Below are positions 32,401 through 40,591 of a DNA stretch of 64,000 nucleotides, in pieces. The stretch comes from CBDCZI01 sp965224495. Lineage in GTDB: Bacteria > Bacteroidota > Bacteroidia > Cytophagales > JAAEPT01. The translations under genes were made by a program, and so were the position numbers. Every line of letters begins with the position of its first letter. The first letter of the stretch is position 1. Under the pieces are notes generated by a model, which searched no databases, was not told the DNA's origin, and worked only from the letters and a program-made list of their open reading frames with translations. Location: NCBI GenBank assembly GCA_965224495.1, contig CBDCZI010000025.1:310001-374000 (forward strand). The letters run 5' to 3'.

Positions 32401-33228
32401 AAAGGACGTTTGTTAACGATAGATTTGGCAAACTATACCACCGATGCTGAGAACAACACGGTAAATGATTCGGTGCGTATCGAGTCACAACCAACAAGTG
32501 GAGCTACAGCTACTATCAACACAGTAACCAACCAAGTATTGGTCGATTATTCTACTCAAGCCTTGTTTTTAGGTTTAGACACCTTATCTGTGCGAGTTTG
32601 TGATGTGGAATACTGTGAGGTGATGGATGTTTTGGTTAATGTAAAAGGAGACTTCTATGTTAATAGCAAAGAAAAAACGGTAACACAAGGAGGTGTTGTG
32701 AGTATAGAATTACCAGAAATAACGAATGCCACAGATTATTATGTAGAGGTTGAAGGTCCTTTTTATTCGAAAGCAAAGGCGGTTATTGATAAAGCCAATA
32801 GAAGAATAAAAGTAGATTGGGGAGAAGACCCTGAGTTTGTAGGTCAAGACACGGTGCGTTACCGTATCTGTAAATCGGCAACACATTGCAACTCGGGAGA
32901 GTACCGAATAAACATTGAAGGTCTCGAGCCAACAGCGGATTTGGGTGTGGAAGTGTACAATGCGTTGTCGCCAAACGATGATGGTAAAAATGATTTCTTT
33001 GAATACCATTTTATTTTACCTGATGGAGAACACACGGCATTGCCGGCGAGACTAACGGTATTTAATCGTTGGGGAGATTTGGTTTATGAAAATGAAGCGT
33101 ACAATTATAATGCGGACAATCGTTTTGTAGGAGACGGTTTGTTAGATGGTACTTATTATTACACGATAGAATTAAAATTTAAAGGTGTCGAAGAAATTTT
33201 CAGAGGATTTCTCGTACTCAGAAAATAA
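29479..33228 (+). CDS. Large T9SS-exported beta-helix protein with gliding-type (type B) C-terminal sorting domain
   Basis: The 1249-residue protein has a Sec signal peptide (MKNINPLFKQTLTLLSLVCG... up to about residue 26). Residues about 110-330 form a right-handed parallel beta-helix of repeated short turns such as NNTSQSSLISF, GNGGAIYIKGG and GQGGGIYNNGG. Ig-like and cadherin-like segments follow, including SPYAYSWDIDG and SPYAYILTTQAG, which resemble SprB-type repeats. The end, NALSPNDDGKNDFFEY...TVFNRWGDLVYEN...DGTYYYTIELKF, is the gliding-associated CTD that directs type IX export and outer-surface placement. I start at the ATG (29479) rather than the earlier TTG. It is likely an adhesin; the ligand is unknown. 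Confidence 0.92.
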   Translation: MKNINPLFKQTLTLLSLVCGLTVFGAPIIVVNNASTLVDALQANQGEEVIIHFDPSLQDATIELQQSMVVGQKVTIEGQTLNVTIKYTPDDPSEALFKARTGEVSVLELRNITFQASQGSLIDFGNSGNQCKVLIEDCVFRENTLQTGGLISFGATGADMSDGLEIRNTLFENNTSQSSLISFNTWVAPLVIDNCYFLSNEGELSGAVYIEEANPFSITKTTFEKNKSAGNGGAIYIKGGSRTNKIEHCTFTGNEAVNGGAIAAATSVTCDLKHLTIFKNIASGQGGGIYNNGGTPSLQFSIVAGNQDGTGVNDVFDEGNGSEISLGNNLVSSDLDIPNPTDVVETDLFSYAFDYGNHGGFGKTFMPQSGADKIIDRVDVSSLDPPIESTATDQNNNLRVMNTKMDIGAVEYLASALISLELQGQTIFCTGGGSSVSLKWSTNRILQATNVFTVFLGNTQIGTHNGTDPTGYQSFAIPSSLAGGTYQVRVRASNPNITNSTIATIIIKPSPTVSVPANLETSCFGGTMDITATVTGGLSPYAYSWDIDGNIVGTAVTVTGALATVEGAELTVTDANNCLVYHSFTIAQPAVLTLANSVGAETCVGVNDGKITLTATGGTSPYAYILTTQAGVQDSNTFGVFPDLSAGTYVPNLVDAKGCTLLEAQQQGGNLRVKKAQAEIVVNAGVQESADWQLANATVCVSGDNLTLTDYLTGSVSTGVFSGNGVVSNEFRPIVAGVGSHVVKYTTTQCGVEVSKTITVEETVTPTITLTGETAICSSNTTENVNLAVSGIGGSPQYSWKVGGTEKVNNTETTQSILSLVTASMSTKEQHTIQVELTHQDPCVAGTVTTTLLSNELVVSTYPTVVILNTNPSPVVPEVSAGKEIVLSPFELISYDAFYDFELTLGTDPTPATGQWTVEGTKIRYKADLYDLTTDTNPVTLTENKCGGSPTTQILKIKPTNTAPTVTDAVIDGIKGRLLTIDLANYTTDAENNTVNDSVRIESQPTSGATATINTVTNQVLVDYSTQALFLGLDTLSVRVCDVEYCEVMDVLVNVKGDFYVNSKEKTVTQGGVVSIELPEITNATDYYVEVEGPFYSKAKAVIDKANRRIKVDWGEDPEFVGQDTVRYRICKSATHCNSGEYRINIEGLEPTADLGVEVYNALSPNDDGKNDFFEYHFILPDGEHTALPARLTVFNRWGDLVYENEAYNYNADNRFVGDGLLDGTYYYTIELKFKGVEEIFRGFLVLRK

Positions 33229-33234
33229 AAAAAG

Positions 33235-33267
33235 TCCCTACCAGAGTTAAACTTGGTAGGGATTTTT
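33235..33267 (+). terminator. Terminator of the T9SS protein gene
   Basis: Stem TCCCTACCA / TGGTAGGGA followed by TTTTT. An A-run on the other side may let it serve frr on the minus strand too. Confidence 0.88.
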
Positions 33268-33291
33268 AAATTCATTGATGGTCTTAGACCA

Positions 33292-33855
33292 TTAGATAGT
33301 CATAATTTCTATTTCTTTCTTACCAAACACCTCATCAATAAGTTTGGCATATTGATTTGTTAAATCCTGAATAGTACTCTCAGCATCTTTGATGGTATCT
33401 TCAGAAGCACCGTCTTTTTGCAGTTTTTTCAATTCAGTATTCACGTCTTTACGGATATTTCTTAGTGTGATTTTCCCGTTTTCAGCTTCGTTTTTCGATT
33501 GTTTAACCAAATCACGACGTCTTTCTTCGGTCAATACAGGTACATTCATACGAATAGTTTCGCCATCATTTTGAGGATTTAGTCCCAAATCACTATTGAC
33601 AATCGCTCGTTCAATATCATTAAGTACACCTTTTTCCCAAGGTTTAACCATTAGCGTACGAGCATCAGGAGCAGAAACGTTAGACACTTGATCAAGCGGA
33701 GTCATATTCCCATAATATTCCACCATCACACTTTTCAGCATCAATGGACTTGCTTTTCCTGCACGTATTTTTGCAAACTCACCCTTTGTGTGGTCCACTG
33801 CTTTTTTCATTGATGCCTCTGCATCTTCCAAATAAAAACTAATTTCTTCTTCCAT
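33292..33855 (-). CDS. frr: Ribosome recycling factor
   Basis: RRF splits the post-termination ribosome together with EF-G. The 187-residue product has the usual helical hairpin and signatures: KAVDHTKGEFAKIRAGKASP, the PDARTLMVKPWEKG stretch, and VLTEERRRDLVKQSK. I use the ATG at 33855 (MEEEISFYLEDAEASM), which gives the family length, in preference to one six codons upstream. It follows pyrH by 74 nt, the conserved pyrH-frr order. Confidence 0.96.
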   Translation of the reverse strand: MEEEISFYLEDAEASMKKAVDHTKGEFAKIRAGKASPLMLKSVMVEYYGNMTPLDQVSNVSAPDARTLMVKPWEKGVLNDIERAIVNSDLGLNPQNDGETIRMNVPVLTEERRRDLVKQSKNEAENGKITLRNIRKDVNTELKKLQKDGASEDTIKDAESTIQDLTNQYAKLIDEVFGKKEIEIMTI

Positions 33856-33929
33856 AATATTGTTATTAGGCAAAAGCCCTCTTTAAATCATTCAATACCT
33901 CAAATAACGTGCCGTCAGACAACGTTGTT

Positions 33930-34634
33930 TTAGTGAACCAATGTACCTACAGCCTCTCCTTCGATTAATTTCATCAAATTTCCTTTCTTGTTCATATCAA
34001 AAACAATGATAGGTAAGTTGTTTTCCTCACAAAGAGTAAAAGCAGTCATATCCATTATTTTCAATCCTTTGCTGTAAATTTCTTTAAACGATAACTCGTC
34101 AAATTTTACTGCGTTCTTGTCTTTTTCAGGGTCAGCTGAGTATATTCCGTCCACACGAGTACCTTTCAATACCGCATCAGCCTCTATTTCGATGGCTCTT
34201 AAACTCGCCGCAGAGTCAGTAGTAAAATACGGATTACCTGTTCCCGCTCCAAAAATAACTACACGTCCTTTTTCAAGATGGCGAACAGCTTTTCTACGAA
34301 TAAAAGGCTCACAAACCGCTTCGATATTGAAACCTGACATTAAACGAGTCAAGACACCAATACTTTCCAAAGCCCCTTGGATAGCCATACCATTGATAAC
34401 GGTCGCTAACATACCCATATAATCACCTTGCACACGGTCGATACCAGTTTCTTCGGCTTGAATACCTCTAAAAATATTTCCACCACCAATTACGATAGCC
34501 ACTTCTACACCTGTATCTAAGACCGCCTTGATATCTTTTGCATATTCTTGCAAACGCTTAGGATCAATACCATAAGATTGAGAACCAAGTAGAGCTTCAC
34601 CGCTAAGTTTTAATAATATTCTTTTGTATTTCAT
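33930..34634 (-). CDS. pyrH: Uridylate kinase
   Basis: PyrH phosphorylates UMP to UDP for pyrimidine nucleotide supply. The 234-residue amino-acid-kinase fold begins YKRILLKLSGEALLG, has VIGGGNIFRG for phosphate binding, ATVINGMAIQ, and VFGAGTGNPYFTTDSAA, which are all standard bacterial UMP kinase motifs. It starts a two-gene transcript with frr. A -7 box lies 68 nt upstream, in the spacer shared with a divergent aminopeptidase. Confidence 0.97.
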   Translation of the reverse strand: MKYKRILLKLSGEALLGSQSYGIDPKRLQEYAKDIKAVLDTGVEVAIVIGGGNIFRGIQAEETGIDRVQGDYMGMLATVINGMAIQGALESIGVLTRLMSGFNIEAVCEPFIRRKAVRHLEKGRVVIFGAGTGNPYFTTDSAASLRAIEIEADAVLKGTRVDGIYSADPEKDKNAVKFDELSFKEIYSKGLKIMDMTAFTLCEENNLPIIVFDMNKKGNLMKLIEGEAVGTLVH

Positions 34635-34702
34635 CGACAGAAAATTTGAGTTTTGACCTTGATTAATAAAGTTACCAAATATTAGCTAACTTTCAAATTG
34701 AA

Positions 34703-34710
34703 CAAATATA
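34703..34710 (-). promoter_or_regulatory. -7 element of the pyrH-frr promoter
   Basis: A perfect TATATTTG on the minus strand, 68 nt before the pyrH ATG. Confidence 0.55.
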
Positions 34711-34780
34711 GTACACTCATTAATATTATAAAAACGAAACTTTTTATATGTTAGCATTTCCAAATTAAAAAAGTGTTCAG

Positions 34781-37387
34781 ATGAAGAAGATATTTTTGTT
34801 GTTTTTAGCCGTTTCATTACTTTCTGTATCGTGTAAACGAAGACAAAAAACGAAAGTGAAATCAAAAAAAGAAGCAGACAAAACGGTAGTTTCAAAAGAG
34901 GTAATTCCCTATTTACCACAAGTAAACCCTTACCAAGCGTCCGAAACAAAGTTTTTTGATTTGGTACACACCAAACTACAAGTTTCTTTTGATTGGCAAA
35001 AACAATATTTATACGGTACAGCCAACGTAACAGTTAAGCCACACGCTTACCCTCAAAACCAATTGGTTTTAGACGCAAAAGGATTTTCTATTGATTATAT
35101 CAAATTAATAAAAAATGAAAAAAGTTTTGATTTAGCCTTCACTTACGATTCTTTAAATATTTTTATTGCGTTAGATAAAATATACAAATCGTCCGAAAAA
35201 TTGGAAATCGAAATAAAATACACTGCCAAACCCAACGAAATCAAAAATATCAATTCGGGAAGTTCAGCAATCCGAAAAGACAAAGGGCTCTACTTTATTA
35301 ACCCATTGGGAGAAGATAAAAACAAGCCACGTCAAGTATGGACACAAGGCGAAACCGAAGCAGGTTCTTGTTGGTTTCCGACCATCGACTCGCCCAACCA
35401 AAAAATGACGCAAGAAATCTACATTACCATAGACGACAAACTCACTGTACTCTCTAACGGAGAATTAATGTACAGCATCGACAACGGCGACGGAACAAAA
35501 ACGCATTATTGGAAACACGACAAACCACACGCACCTTATTTGACCATGCTCTCAGCAGGTGAGTTTGCTGTAATCGAAGACGAATGGAGAGACATAGAAG
35601 TCAACTATTATGTCGAAAAAGAATATGCACCTCACGCCAAAGCCATTTTTGGAAACACGCCCGAAATGTTAGAATTTTTCTCGACAAGATTAGATTATCC
35701 TTACCCTTGGAATAAATATTCACAAATCGTTGTGCGAGATTACGTATCAGGAGCGATGGAAAACACCACGGCAGTTGTTTTTATGGAACAATTACAAATG
35801 ACCGACCGAGAATTATTAGACAAAGATTACGAAACAACCATTGCACACGAGCTGTTTCATCACTGGTTTGGCGATTTGGTAACCTGCGAATCGTGGTCAA
35901 ACCTACCCTTAAACGAATCTTTCGCCAACTATTCAGAATACCTATGGCTCGAACACAAATACGGAAAAGATGAAGCCGACTACCACCGAAACGAAGAATT
36001 GAGTGGCTACCTCAACGAGGCTGACGACAAAAGAGTACCTCTCATTCGTTACCATTACAAACACCGAATGGAAATGTTTGACCGACACTCTTACAACAAA
36101 GGCGGATTGGTTTTACATATGTTACGCAAGCACTTAGGCGACGAAGTGTTTTTCAAAGGACTAAGTTATTATTTGCATCGCAACGAGTACACCGACGTCG
36201 AAATGCACCAATTACGATTAGCCTTCGAGAAAGTCAGTGGACAAGACCTCAACTGGTTTTTCAATCAATGGTTTTTATCGGCAGGACACCCCGAAATAGC
36301 CGTAATTGACACTTTCAAAAACGGCAAACTCACCGTTTTAGTTGACCAATTACAAAACACCAGCTACCAAGACAGCTTACAAATGCGAAGCAATCAAATC
36401 TATCAATTTCCCGTGACAATCTCTTATTATATAGGTAGCCGAAAATTCACCAAAGAAGTATGGGTAAACGCCAAACACGAAGAATTTGAATTTGACATAG
36501 ACAGAAAGCCCGATTTAGTGATTTTTGACGACCAACAAGCCTTATTAGCCGATTTCGGTCATCAAAAAACAGTAACCGCATACGGAATGCAAATCCATCC
36601 ACAATTTGCCTACCAACTCCGTTATGACGCCCTACAAGGACTCAAAACTCAATTAACCAAAGGACCATTAGTTGACAAATACATAGCCATCGCCGTTCAA
36701 GACGCCCATTGGTCGATACGACAAGAAGCCTTTGACTTTTTGAAAACACTACAATATAGCACACCACAATTTGTAGCAAAAGCCAAAAAAGCCTTCGCTA
36801 ATGACAAAAAATCACACGTAAGAGCATCTGCATTAGCCTATCTGACTGCGGTTTCTCCCGACGTAGCCAACGAAAAGCCCTTATTCAAACAAGGGTTTAC
36901 TGATCGTAGTTACGCCGTCAACGCCATCGCTTTAGAAGGATATTTACAAACCGATGCCACCGACAAATCCGAGAAGGTAGCCGAATTAAGGGACGTAAAA
37001 AGTGCCTCATTAGTCAAATCCATCATCAAATATTACATTCAAACCCGTGACACCACGCAATACCAATGGATAAAAACCAAGTACGAAAGCTTCGGCGTAG
37101 GTGATAAAATTGAAATCATAGACAACTTCGCCTACTATCTAATGTACTCAGGTATCTCAAACGAGCGATTTTTGGAAGGCATCCAATACTTTAACAAATT
37201 AGGTACCCAAGACGACAGTAAATACGTTCGTTACACCGCCTTCCGAGCACTTTATCGCTTAGACCCAGTCGAAGGCGTACGAGCAATCCGTCAAGAAATG
37301 GTAGCCCAAGAAACCGACCCATTTTTGCAAGGCGTCTATAAAAGTTGGGAAGAAGCACGCGTTCAAAAAGAACAAACTGCCAAATAA
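34781..37387 (+). CDS. M1-family zinc aminopeptidase, lipoprotein
   Basis: The 868-residue enzyme begins MKKIFLLFLAVSLLSVSC, a lipoprotein signal with Cys18, followed by a basic KRRQKTK linker. It has the M1 exopeptidase motif GAMEN (324-328) and the zinc site H356-E-L-F-H360-H with the downstream Glu in LNESFANYSEYLW. The C-terminal third consists of helical repeats (AVQDAHWSIRQEAFDFLKT, VRASALAYL) like the HEAT-type end of the family. It probably trims peptides in the periplasm or on the surface. Compared with neighbouring plus-strand genes its coding strand looks rich in C (frequent ACC, CAC, GAC, AAC codons). Confidence 0.94.
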   Translation: MKKIFLLFLAVSLLSVSCKRRQKTKVKSKKEADKTVVSKEVIPYLPQVNPYQASETKFFDLVHTKLQVSFDWQKQYLYGTANVTVKPHAYPQNQLVLDAKGFSIDYIKLIKNEKSFDLAFTYDSLNIFIALDKIYKSSEKLEIEIKYTAKPNEIKNINSGSSAIRKDKGLYFINPLGEDKNKPRQVWTQGETEAGSCWFPTIDSPNQKMTQEIYITIDDKLTVLSNGELMYSIDNGDGTKTHYWKHDKPHAPYLTMLSAGEFAVIEDEWRDIEVNYYVEKEYAPHAKAIFGNTPEMLEFFSTRLDYPYPWNKYSQIVVRDYVSGAMENTTAVVFMEQLQMTDRELLDKDYETTIAHELFHHWFGDLVTCESWSNLPLNESFANYSEYLWLEHKYGKDEADYHRNEELSGYLNEADDKRVPLIRYHYKHRMEMFDRHSYNKGGLVLHMLRKHLGDEVFFKGLSYYLHRNEYTDVEMHQLRLAFEKVSGQDLNWFFNQWFLSAGHPEIAVIDTFKNGKLTVLVDQLQNTSYQDSLQMRSNQIYQFPVTISYYIGSRKFTKEVWVNAKHEEFEFDIDRKPDLVIFDDQQALLADFGHQKTVTAYGMQIHPQFAYQLRYDALQGLKTQLTKGPLVDKYIAIAVQDAHWSIRQEAFDFLKTLQYSTPQFVAKAKKAFANDKKSHVRASALAYLTAVSPDVANEKPLFKQGFTDRSYAVNAIALEGYLQTDATDKSEKVAELRDVKSASLVKSIIKYYIQTRDTTQYQWIKTKYESFGVGDKIEIIDNFAYYLMYSGISNERFLEGIQYFNKLGTQDDSKYVRYTAFRALYRLDPVEGVRAIRQEMVAQETDPFLQGVYKSWEEARVQKEQTAK

Positions 37388-37408
37388 AAACACGAAGAAG
37401 GAGAACTA

Positions 37409-37500
37409 GGGGCATCCCTTCGGGCGGGCTATTCGTTCTCAATCTTTTTATTGTTCGTTCCTCACAAAAAAAAGGATTTCCACTTCTATCCCTATGCCGT
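37409..37500. repeat. Dispersed palindromic repeat, copy 3
   Basis: The copy reads GGGGCATCCCTTCGGGCGGG at the left and ends near CCCTATGCCGTCCCC. The inner arms AATCTTTTTATTGT and ACAAAAAAAAGGATT match copy 1. It lies in the gap between the aminopeptidase and the tRNA cluster, where no gene is otherwise visible. Confidence 0.78.
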
Positions 37501-37669
37501 CCCCAAAACCCTGTCAAAACGGTGTTTGAAAGTCTTAGCATAGGAAAACGGACAAAAAAAAGAAAATCGTACCACGAGTAAAACCAAGTATAAAACAGCG
37601 AAAAAAATATTTTTTACAATAACAGCAAAAATATTCCCGTCAAATGATGGTAAATCCATAAAATCGCTA

Positions 37670-37677
37670 TAAATTTG
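37670..37677 (+). promoter_or_regulatory. -7 element of the tRNA-tuf transcript
   Basis: TAAATTTG lies 38 nt before tRNA-Tyr; the tRNAs and tuf are probably cotranscribed and processed. Confidence 0.5.
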
Positions 37678-37715
37678 CAGTTCTATTTTAGATAGTAATA
37701 AAAGCAAAAAGTTTT

Positions 37716-37796
37716 GGGGAGGTTCCAGAGCGGTCAAACGGGACGGACTGTAACTCCGTTGCTTCGGCTTCGTAGGTTCGAATCCTACCCTCCCCA
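37716..37796 (+). tRNA. tRNA-Tyr (GTA)
   Basis: Acceptor GGGGAGG / CCTCCCC, anticodon GTA in CTGTAAC, a long variable arm (GTTGCTTCGGCTTC region) as expected for a class II tRNA, and T-arm GTAGG TTCGAAT CCTAC. No CCA is encoded. Confidence 0.96.
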
Positions 37797-37805
37797 CAAA
37801 TTTTA

Positions 37806-37878
37806 GCGGGCGTAGCTCAGCTGGTAGAGCGACAGCCTTCCAAGCTGTAGGTCGCAGGTTCGAACCCAGTCGCCCGCT
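37806..37878 (+). tRNA. tRNA-Gly (TCC) with a T-stem mismatch
   Basis: Acceptor GCGGGCG / CGCCCGC, anticodon loop CTTCCAA (TCC) and T-loop TTCGAAC are normal. The T-stem GCAGG / CCAGT has an A-A mismatch at its middle pair (bases 37856 and 37868). Confidence 0.93.
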
Positions 37879-37906
37879 CTTTTTGTTTGAAAATGATTTA
37901 AAATAG

Positions 37907-37978
37907 GCCGATGTAGCTCAGGGGTAGAGCGTTTCCTTGGTAAGGAAGAGGTCGTGGGTTCAATTCCCATCGTTGGCT
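37907..37978 (+). tRNA. tRNA-Thr (GGT)
   Basis: Acceptor GCCGATG / CGTTGGC, anticodon loop TTGGTAA with GGT, and T-arm GTGGG TTCAATT CCCAT. It is 34 nt upstream of tuf, as in many bacteria. Confidence 0.96.
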
Positions 37979-38012
37979 CGGTAAAAAGTTTAATTAATAA
38001 AAAAGTAGAAAA

Positions 38013-39200
38013 ATGGCTAAGGAAACATTTGATCGTTCTAAAGCGCACGTTAACATTGGTACTATCGGTCACGTCGATCACGGTAAGACTACTTTAACTG
38101 CAGCAATCACTACAGTATTGGCTAACGCTGGATTCTGTGAAGTAAGAGATTTCGATACTATCGATAATGCTCCAGAAGAAAAAGAAAGAGGTATTACAAT
38201 TAATACTTCTCACGTTGAGTACGAAACTGCAACAAGACACTACGCTCACGTAGATTGTCCAGGTCACGCCGATTATGTAAAAAACATGGTTACTGGTGCT
38301 GCTCAAATGGATGGTGCTATCTTGGTTGTAGCTGCTACTGATGGACCAATGCCTCAAACAAGAGAGCATATCCTTCTTGCTCGTCAGGTTGGTGTTCCAG
38401 CTTTAGTTGTATTCATGAACAAAGTGGATATGGTTGATGATCCAGAATTGTTAGAATTAGTTGAAATGGAAGTAAGAGAATTACTTTCTTTCTACGATTT
38501 TCCAGGAGATGATATTCCAGTTATTCAAGGATCTGCTTTAGGTGGATTGAATAACGATGACGAATGGGTTCCAAAAATTCTTGAATTGATGGAGGCTGTA
38601 GATAACTACATTCCAATACCTGAACGTTTAGTTGATTTAGATTTCTTAATGCCTGTAGAGGATGTATTCTCTATTACTGGTCGTGGAACTGTTGCAACTG
38701 GTCGTATCGAAAGAGGTATCATCAACACTGGTGATACTGTAGATATCTTAGGAATAGGAGCTGAAGATTTAACTTCTACTATTACAGGAGTTGAGATGTT
38801 CCGTAAGATTTTAGATAGAGGAGAAGCTGGAGATAATGTTGGTCTTCTTTTAAGAGGAGTTGACAAAGAGCAAATCAAAAGAGGAATGGTAATCTGTAAA
38901 CCAGGTTCTGTAACTCCACATACTCAATTTAAAGCTGAAGTTTACGTATTGTCTAAAGAAGAAGGTGGACGTCATACTCCATTCTTTAACAAATACCGTC
39001 CTCAATTTTACTTGAGAACTACTGATATGACTGGTGAAATTAAATTACCAGAAGGAGTAGAAATGGTAATGCCTGGAGATAACGTTACTATCGACGTAAC
39101 TTTAATCAACAAGGTAGCAATGGAAAAAGGTTTACGTTTCGCTATCCGTGAGGGTGGAAGAACTGTAGGAGCTGGTCAAATCACTGAGATTCTTGACTAA
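38013..39200 (+). CDS. tuf: Elongation factor Tu
   Basis: EF-Tu delivers aminoacyl-tRNA to the ribosome as a GTP complex. The 395-residue protein has G1 GHVDHGKT (19-26), the effector-loop RGITINTSHVEYET, G3 DCPGHADYVKNM, G4 NKVDMVDD, and domains 2 and 3 with GRGTVATGRIERG and the closing REGGRTVGAGQI. The tRNA-Tyr-Gly-Thr-tuf-tRNA-Trp-secE arrangement matches the order around E. coli tufB. No second tuf is in the window. Confidence 0.99.
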   Translation: MAKETFDRSKAHVNIGTIGHVDHGKTTLTAAITTVLANAGFCEVRDFDTIDNAPEEKERGITINTSHVEYETATRHYAHVDCPGHADYVKNMVTGAAQMDGAILVVAATDGPMPQTREHILLARQVGVPALVVFMNKVDMVDDPELLELVEMEVRELLSFYDFPGDDIPVIQGSALGGLNNDDEWVPKILELMEAVDNYIPIPERLVDLDFLMPVEDVFSITGRGTVATGRIERGIINTGDTVDILGIGAEDLTSTITGVEMFRKILDRGEAGDNVGLLLRGVDKEQIKRGMVICKPGSVTPHTQFKAEVYVLSKEEGGRHTPFFNKYRPQFYLRTTDMTGEIKLPEGVEMVMPGDNVTIDVTLINKVAMEKGLRFAIREGGRTVGAGQITEILD

Positions 39201-39249
39201 TCCAAACCAATAAAAGAAATGTGTTTTCTGAAAATATTTTGGAATCACA

Positions 39250-39303
39250 TTTGTTTTAGAAGTTTAATTAATTAATTTTGCATCCCCATTTTATGGGGAT
39301 GCA
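39250..39303 (+). promoter_or_regulatory. Promoter and start-site hairpin before tRNA-Trp-secE
   Basis: TTTG at 39250-39253, a 19-nt spacer and TAATTTTG at 39273-39280 form a clear promoter. It runs directly into a 9-bp hairpin TGCATCCCC / GGGGATGCA (39279-39303) lying across the expected start site, 4 nt before the tRNA. Confidence 0.72.
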
Positions 39304-39307
39304 TTAC

Positions 39308-39380
39308 ACGGGTGTAGCTCAGTTGGTAGAGCACTGGTCTCCAAAACCAGGTGTCGGGAGTTCGAGCCTCTCCGCCCGTG
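39308..39380 (+). tRNA. tRNA-Trp (CCA)
   Basis: Acceptor ACGGGTG / CGCCCGT, anticodon CCA in CTCCAAA, T-arm GGGAG TTCGAGC CTCTC with one G-T pair, and discriminator G. It is 12 nt upstream of secE on the same transcript. Confidence 0.96.
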
Positions 39381-39392
39381 CAAATTTAGATT

Positions 39393-39575
39393 ATGGCTAA
39401 TTTTATAACATATATTAAAGAATCATTCGAAGAAGTAAAGGAAAAGGTGACTTGGCCTACTTTTGGAGAATTGATGGAAACGACTAACTACGTTGTTTTA
39501 GCATCGGCAATTTTTGCTCTTGTTATATGGGGTATTGATTTGGCTGTCGAACAATTGATAGGTATTATTTATTAA
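39393..39575 (+). CDS. secE: Preprotein translocase subunit SecE
   Basis: SecE is the small clamp subunit of the SecYEG channel. The 60-residue protein is the short, single-spanning form: an amphipathic helix ITYIKESFEEVKEKVTWPT, with the conserved E-x-x-K-V-x-W-P element, then one membrane span (VVLASAIFALVIWGIDLAV). It follows tRNA-Trp and precedes nusG by 7 nt, the standard bacterial order. Confidence 0.95.
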   Translation: MANFITYIKESFEEVKEKVTWPTFGELMETTNYVVLASAIFALVIWGIDLAVEQLIGIIY

Positions 39576-39582
39576 TAGTAAG

Positions 39583-40137
39583 ATGGAAAGTTTACCTTGG
39601 TATGTCGTAAGATCAGTAAGTGGTCAAGAAAAGAAAATAAAGGAGTATTTAGAGACTGAAATCACTCGTCGTAAGATGAATGAGTTTATTCCTGAGATAC
39701 TTATTCCTTTGGAAAAAGTATATGAAGTTCGAAACGGTAAAAAACGTATTCGTGAGCGTAACTTCTTTCCTGGGTATATATTAGTTTCAGCAGATTTAAC
39801 TAATGGAGAAGTAGAGCATTTAGTGAAGAGTATTCCTGGTGTTTTAGGTTTCTTAGGAGATGAAGATGGGGGTAATAAGAGAGCTGTTCCATTGAGACAG
39901 TCAGAAGTGAATAGAATATTGGGTCGTGTAGGTGAAGCCGAAGAGGGAGAAGTTACTGTAGATACTCAATATGCTGTTGGAGAATTAATAAAAGTGATGG
40001 AAGGTCCTTTTAGTGGTTTTTCAGGAACTATTCAAGAAGTGTTTGAAGATAAGAAAAAGTTGAATGTGGAAGTTAAGATCTTTGGTCGAAGTACTCCTGT
40101 TGAACTTAATTATATACAAGTAGAAAAAGAACAATAA
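39583..40137 (+). CDS. nusG: Transcription termination/antitermination factor NusG
   Basis: NusG binds RNA polymerase and links transcription to ribosomes or Rho. The 184-residue protein has the NGN domain (WYVVRSVSGQEKKIKEYLE, RERNFFPGYILV, IPGVLGFLG) and a C-terminal KOW module (GELIKVMEGPFSGFSGTIQEV). Between them the linker is short, as in the housekeeping form rather than the capsule-associated UpxY specialised paralogues. It ends 1 nt before rplK. Confidence 0.97.
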   Translation: MESLPWYVVRSVSGQEKKIKEYLETEITRRKMNEFIPEILIPLEKVYEVRNGKKRIRERNFFPGYILVSADLTNGEVEHLVKSIPGVLGFLGDEDGGNKRAVPLRQSEVNRILGRVGEAEEGEVTVDTQYAVGELIKVMEGPFSGFSGTIQEVFEDKKKLNVEVKIFGRSTPVELNYIQVEKEQ

Positions 40138-40138
40138 G

Positions 40139-40579
40139 ATGGCTAAGGAGATTGAGGGTTACCTTAAATTACAAGTGAAAGGAGGTCAAGCGAATCCTTC
40201 ACCACCAGTAGGTCCTGCATTAGGGTCGAAAGGACTTAATATTATGGACTTCTGTAAGCAGTTTAATGCTAGAACACAGGAGAAACAAGGACAGTTATGT
40301 CCAGTTGTTGTTACCATATACAAGGACAAATCTTTTGATTTCGTAATCAAGACACCACCTGCAGCAGTAATGTTGTTGGAGAAAGCTGGTTTGAAAAAAG
40401 GATCGGGAGAACCAAATAGAATTAAAGTAGGTTCTGTTACTTGGGATCAAGTAAAAGAAGTTGCTGAATTCAAAATGGAAGACTTAAATGCTTTTAAAGT
40501 AGAGTCTGCGATGAAAATGATAGCTGGTACAGCTCGTAGTATGGGATTAACTGTTTCAGGAACGGCTCCTTGGGAGTAA
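40139..40579 (+). CDS. rplK: 50S ribosomal protein L11
   Basis: L11 forms the GTPase-associated centre with 23S rRNA and is the target site of thiostrepton-type antibiotics. The 146-residue protein shows KLQVKGGQANPSPPVGPALG with the conserved Pro-rich turn, NIMDFCKQFNA and the C-terminal RNA-binding domain ending IAGTARSMGLTVSG. It starts an rplK-rplA-rplJ-rplL cluster immediately behind nusG. Confidence 0.98.
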   Translation: MAKEIEGYLKLQVKGGQANPSPPVGPALGSKGLNIMDFCKQFNARTQEKQGQLCPVVVTIYKDKSFDFVIKTPPAAVMLLEKAGLKKGSGEPNRIKVGSVTWDQVKEVAEFKMEDLNAFKVESAMKMIAGTARSMGLTVSGTAPWE

Positions 40580-40591
40580 AATAAAGATATT

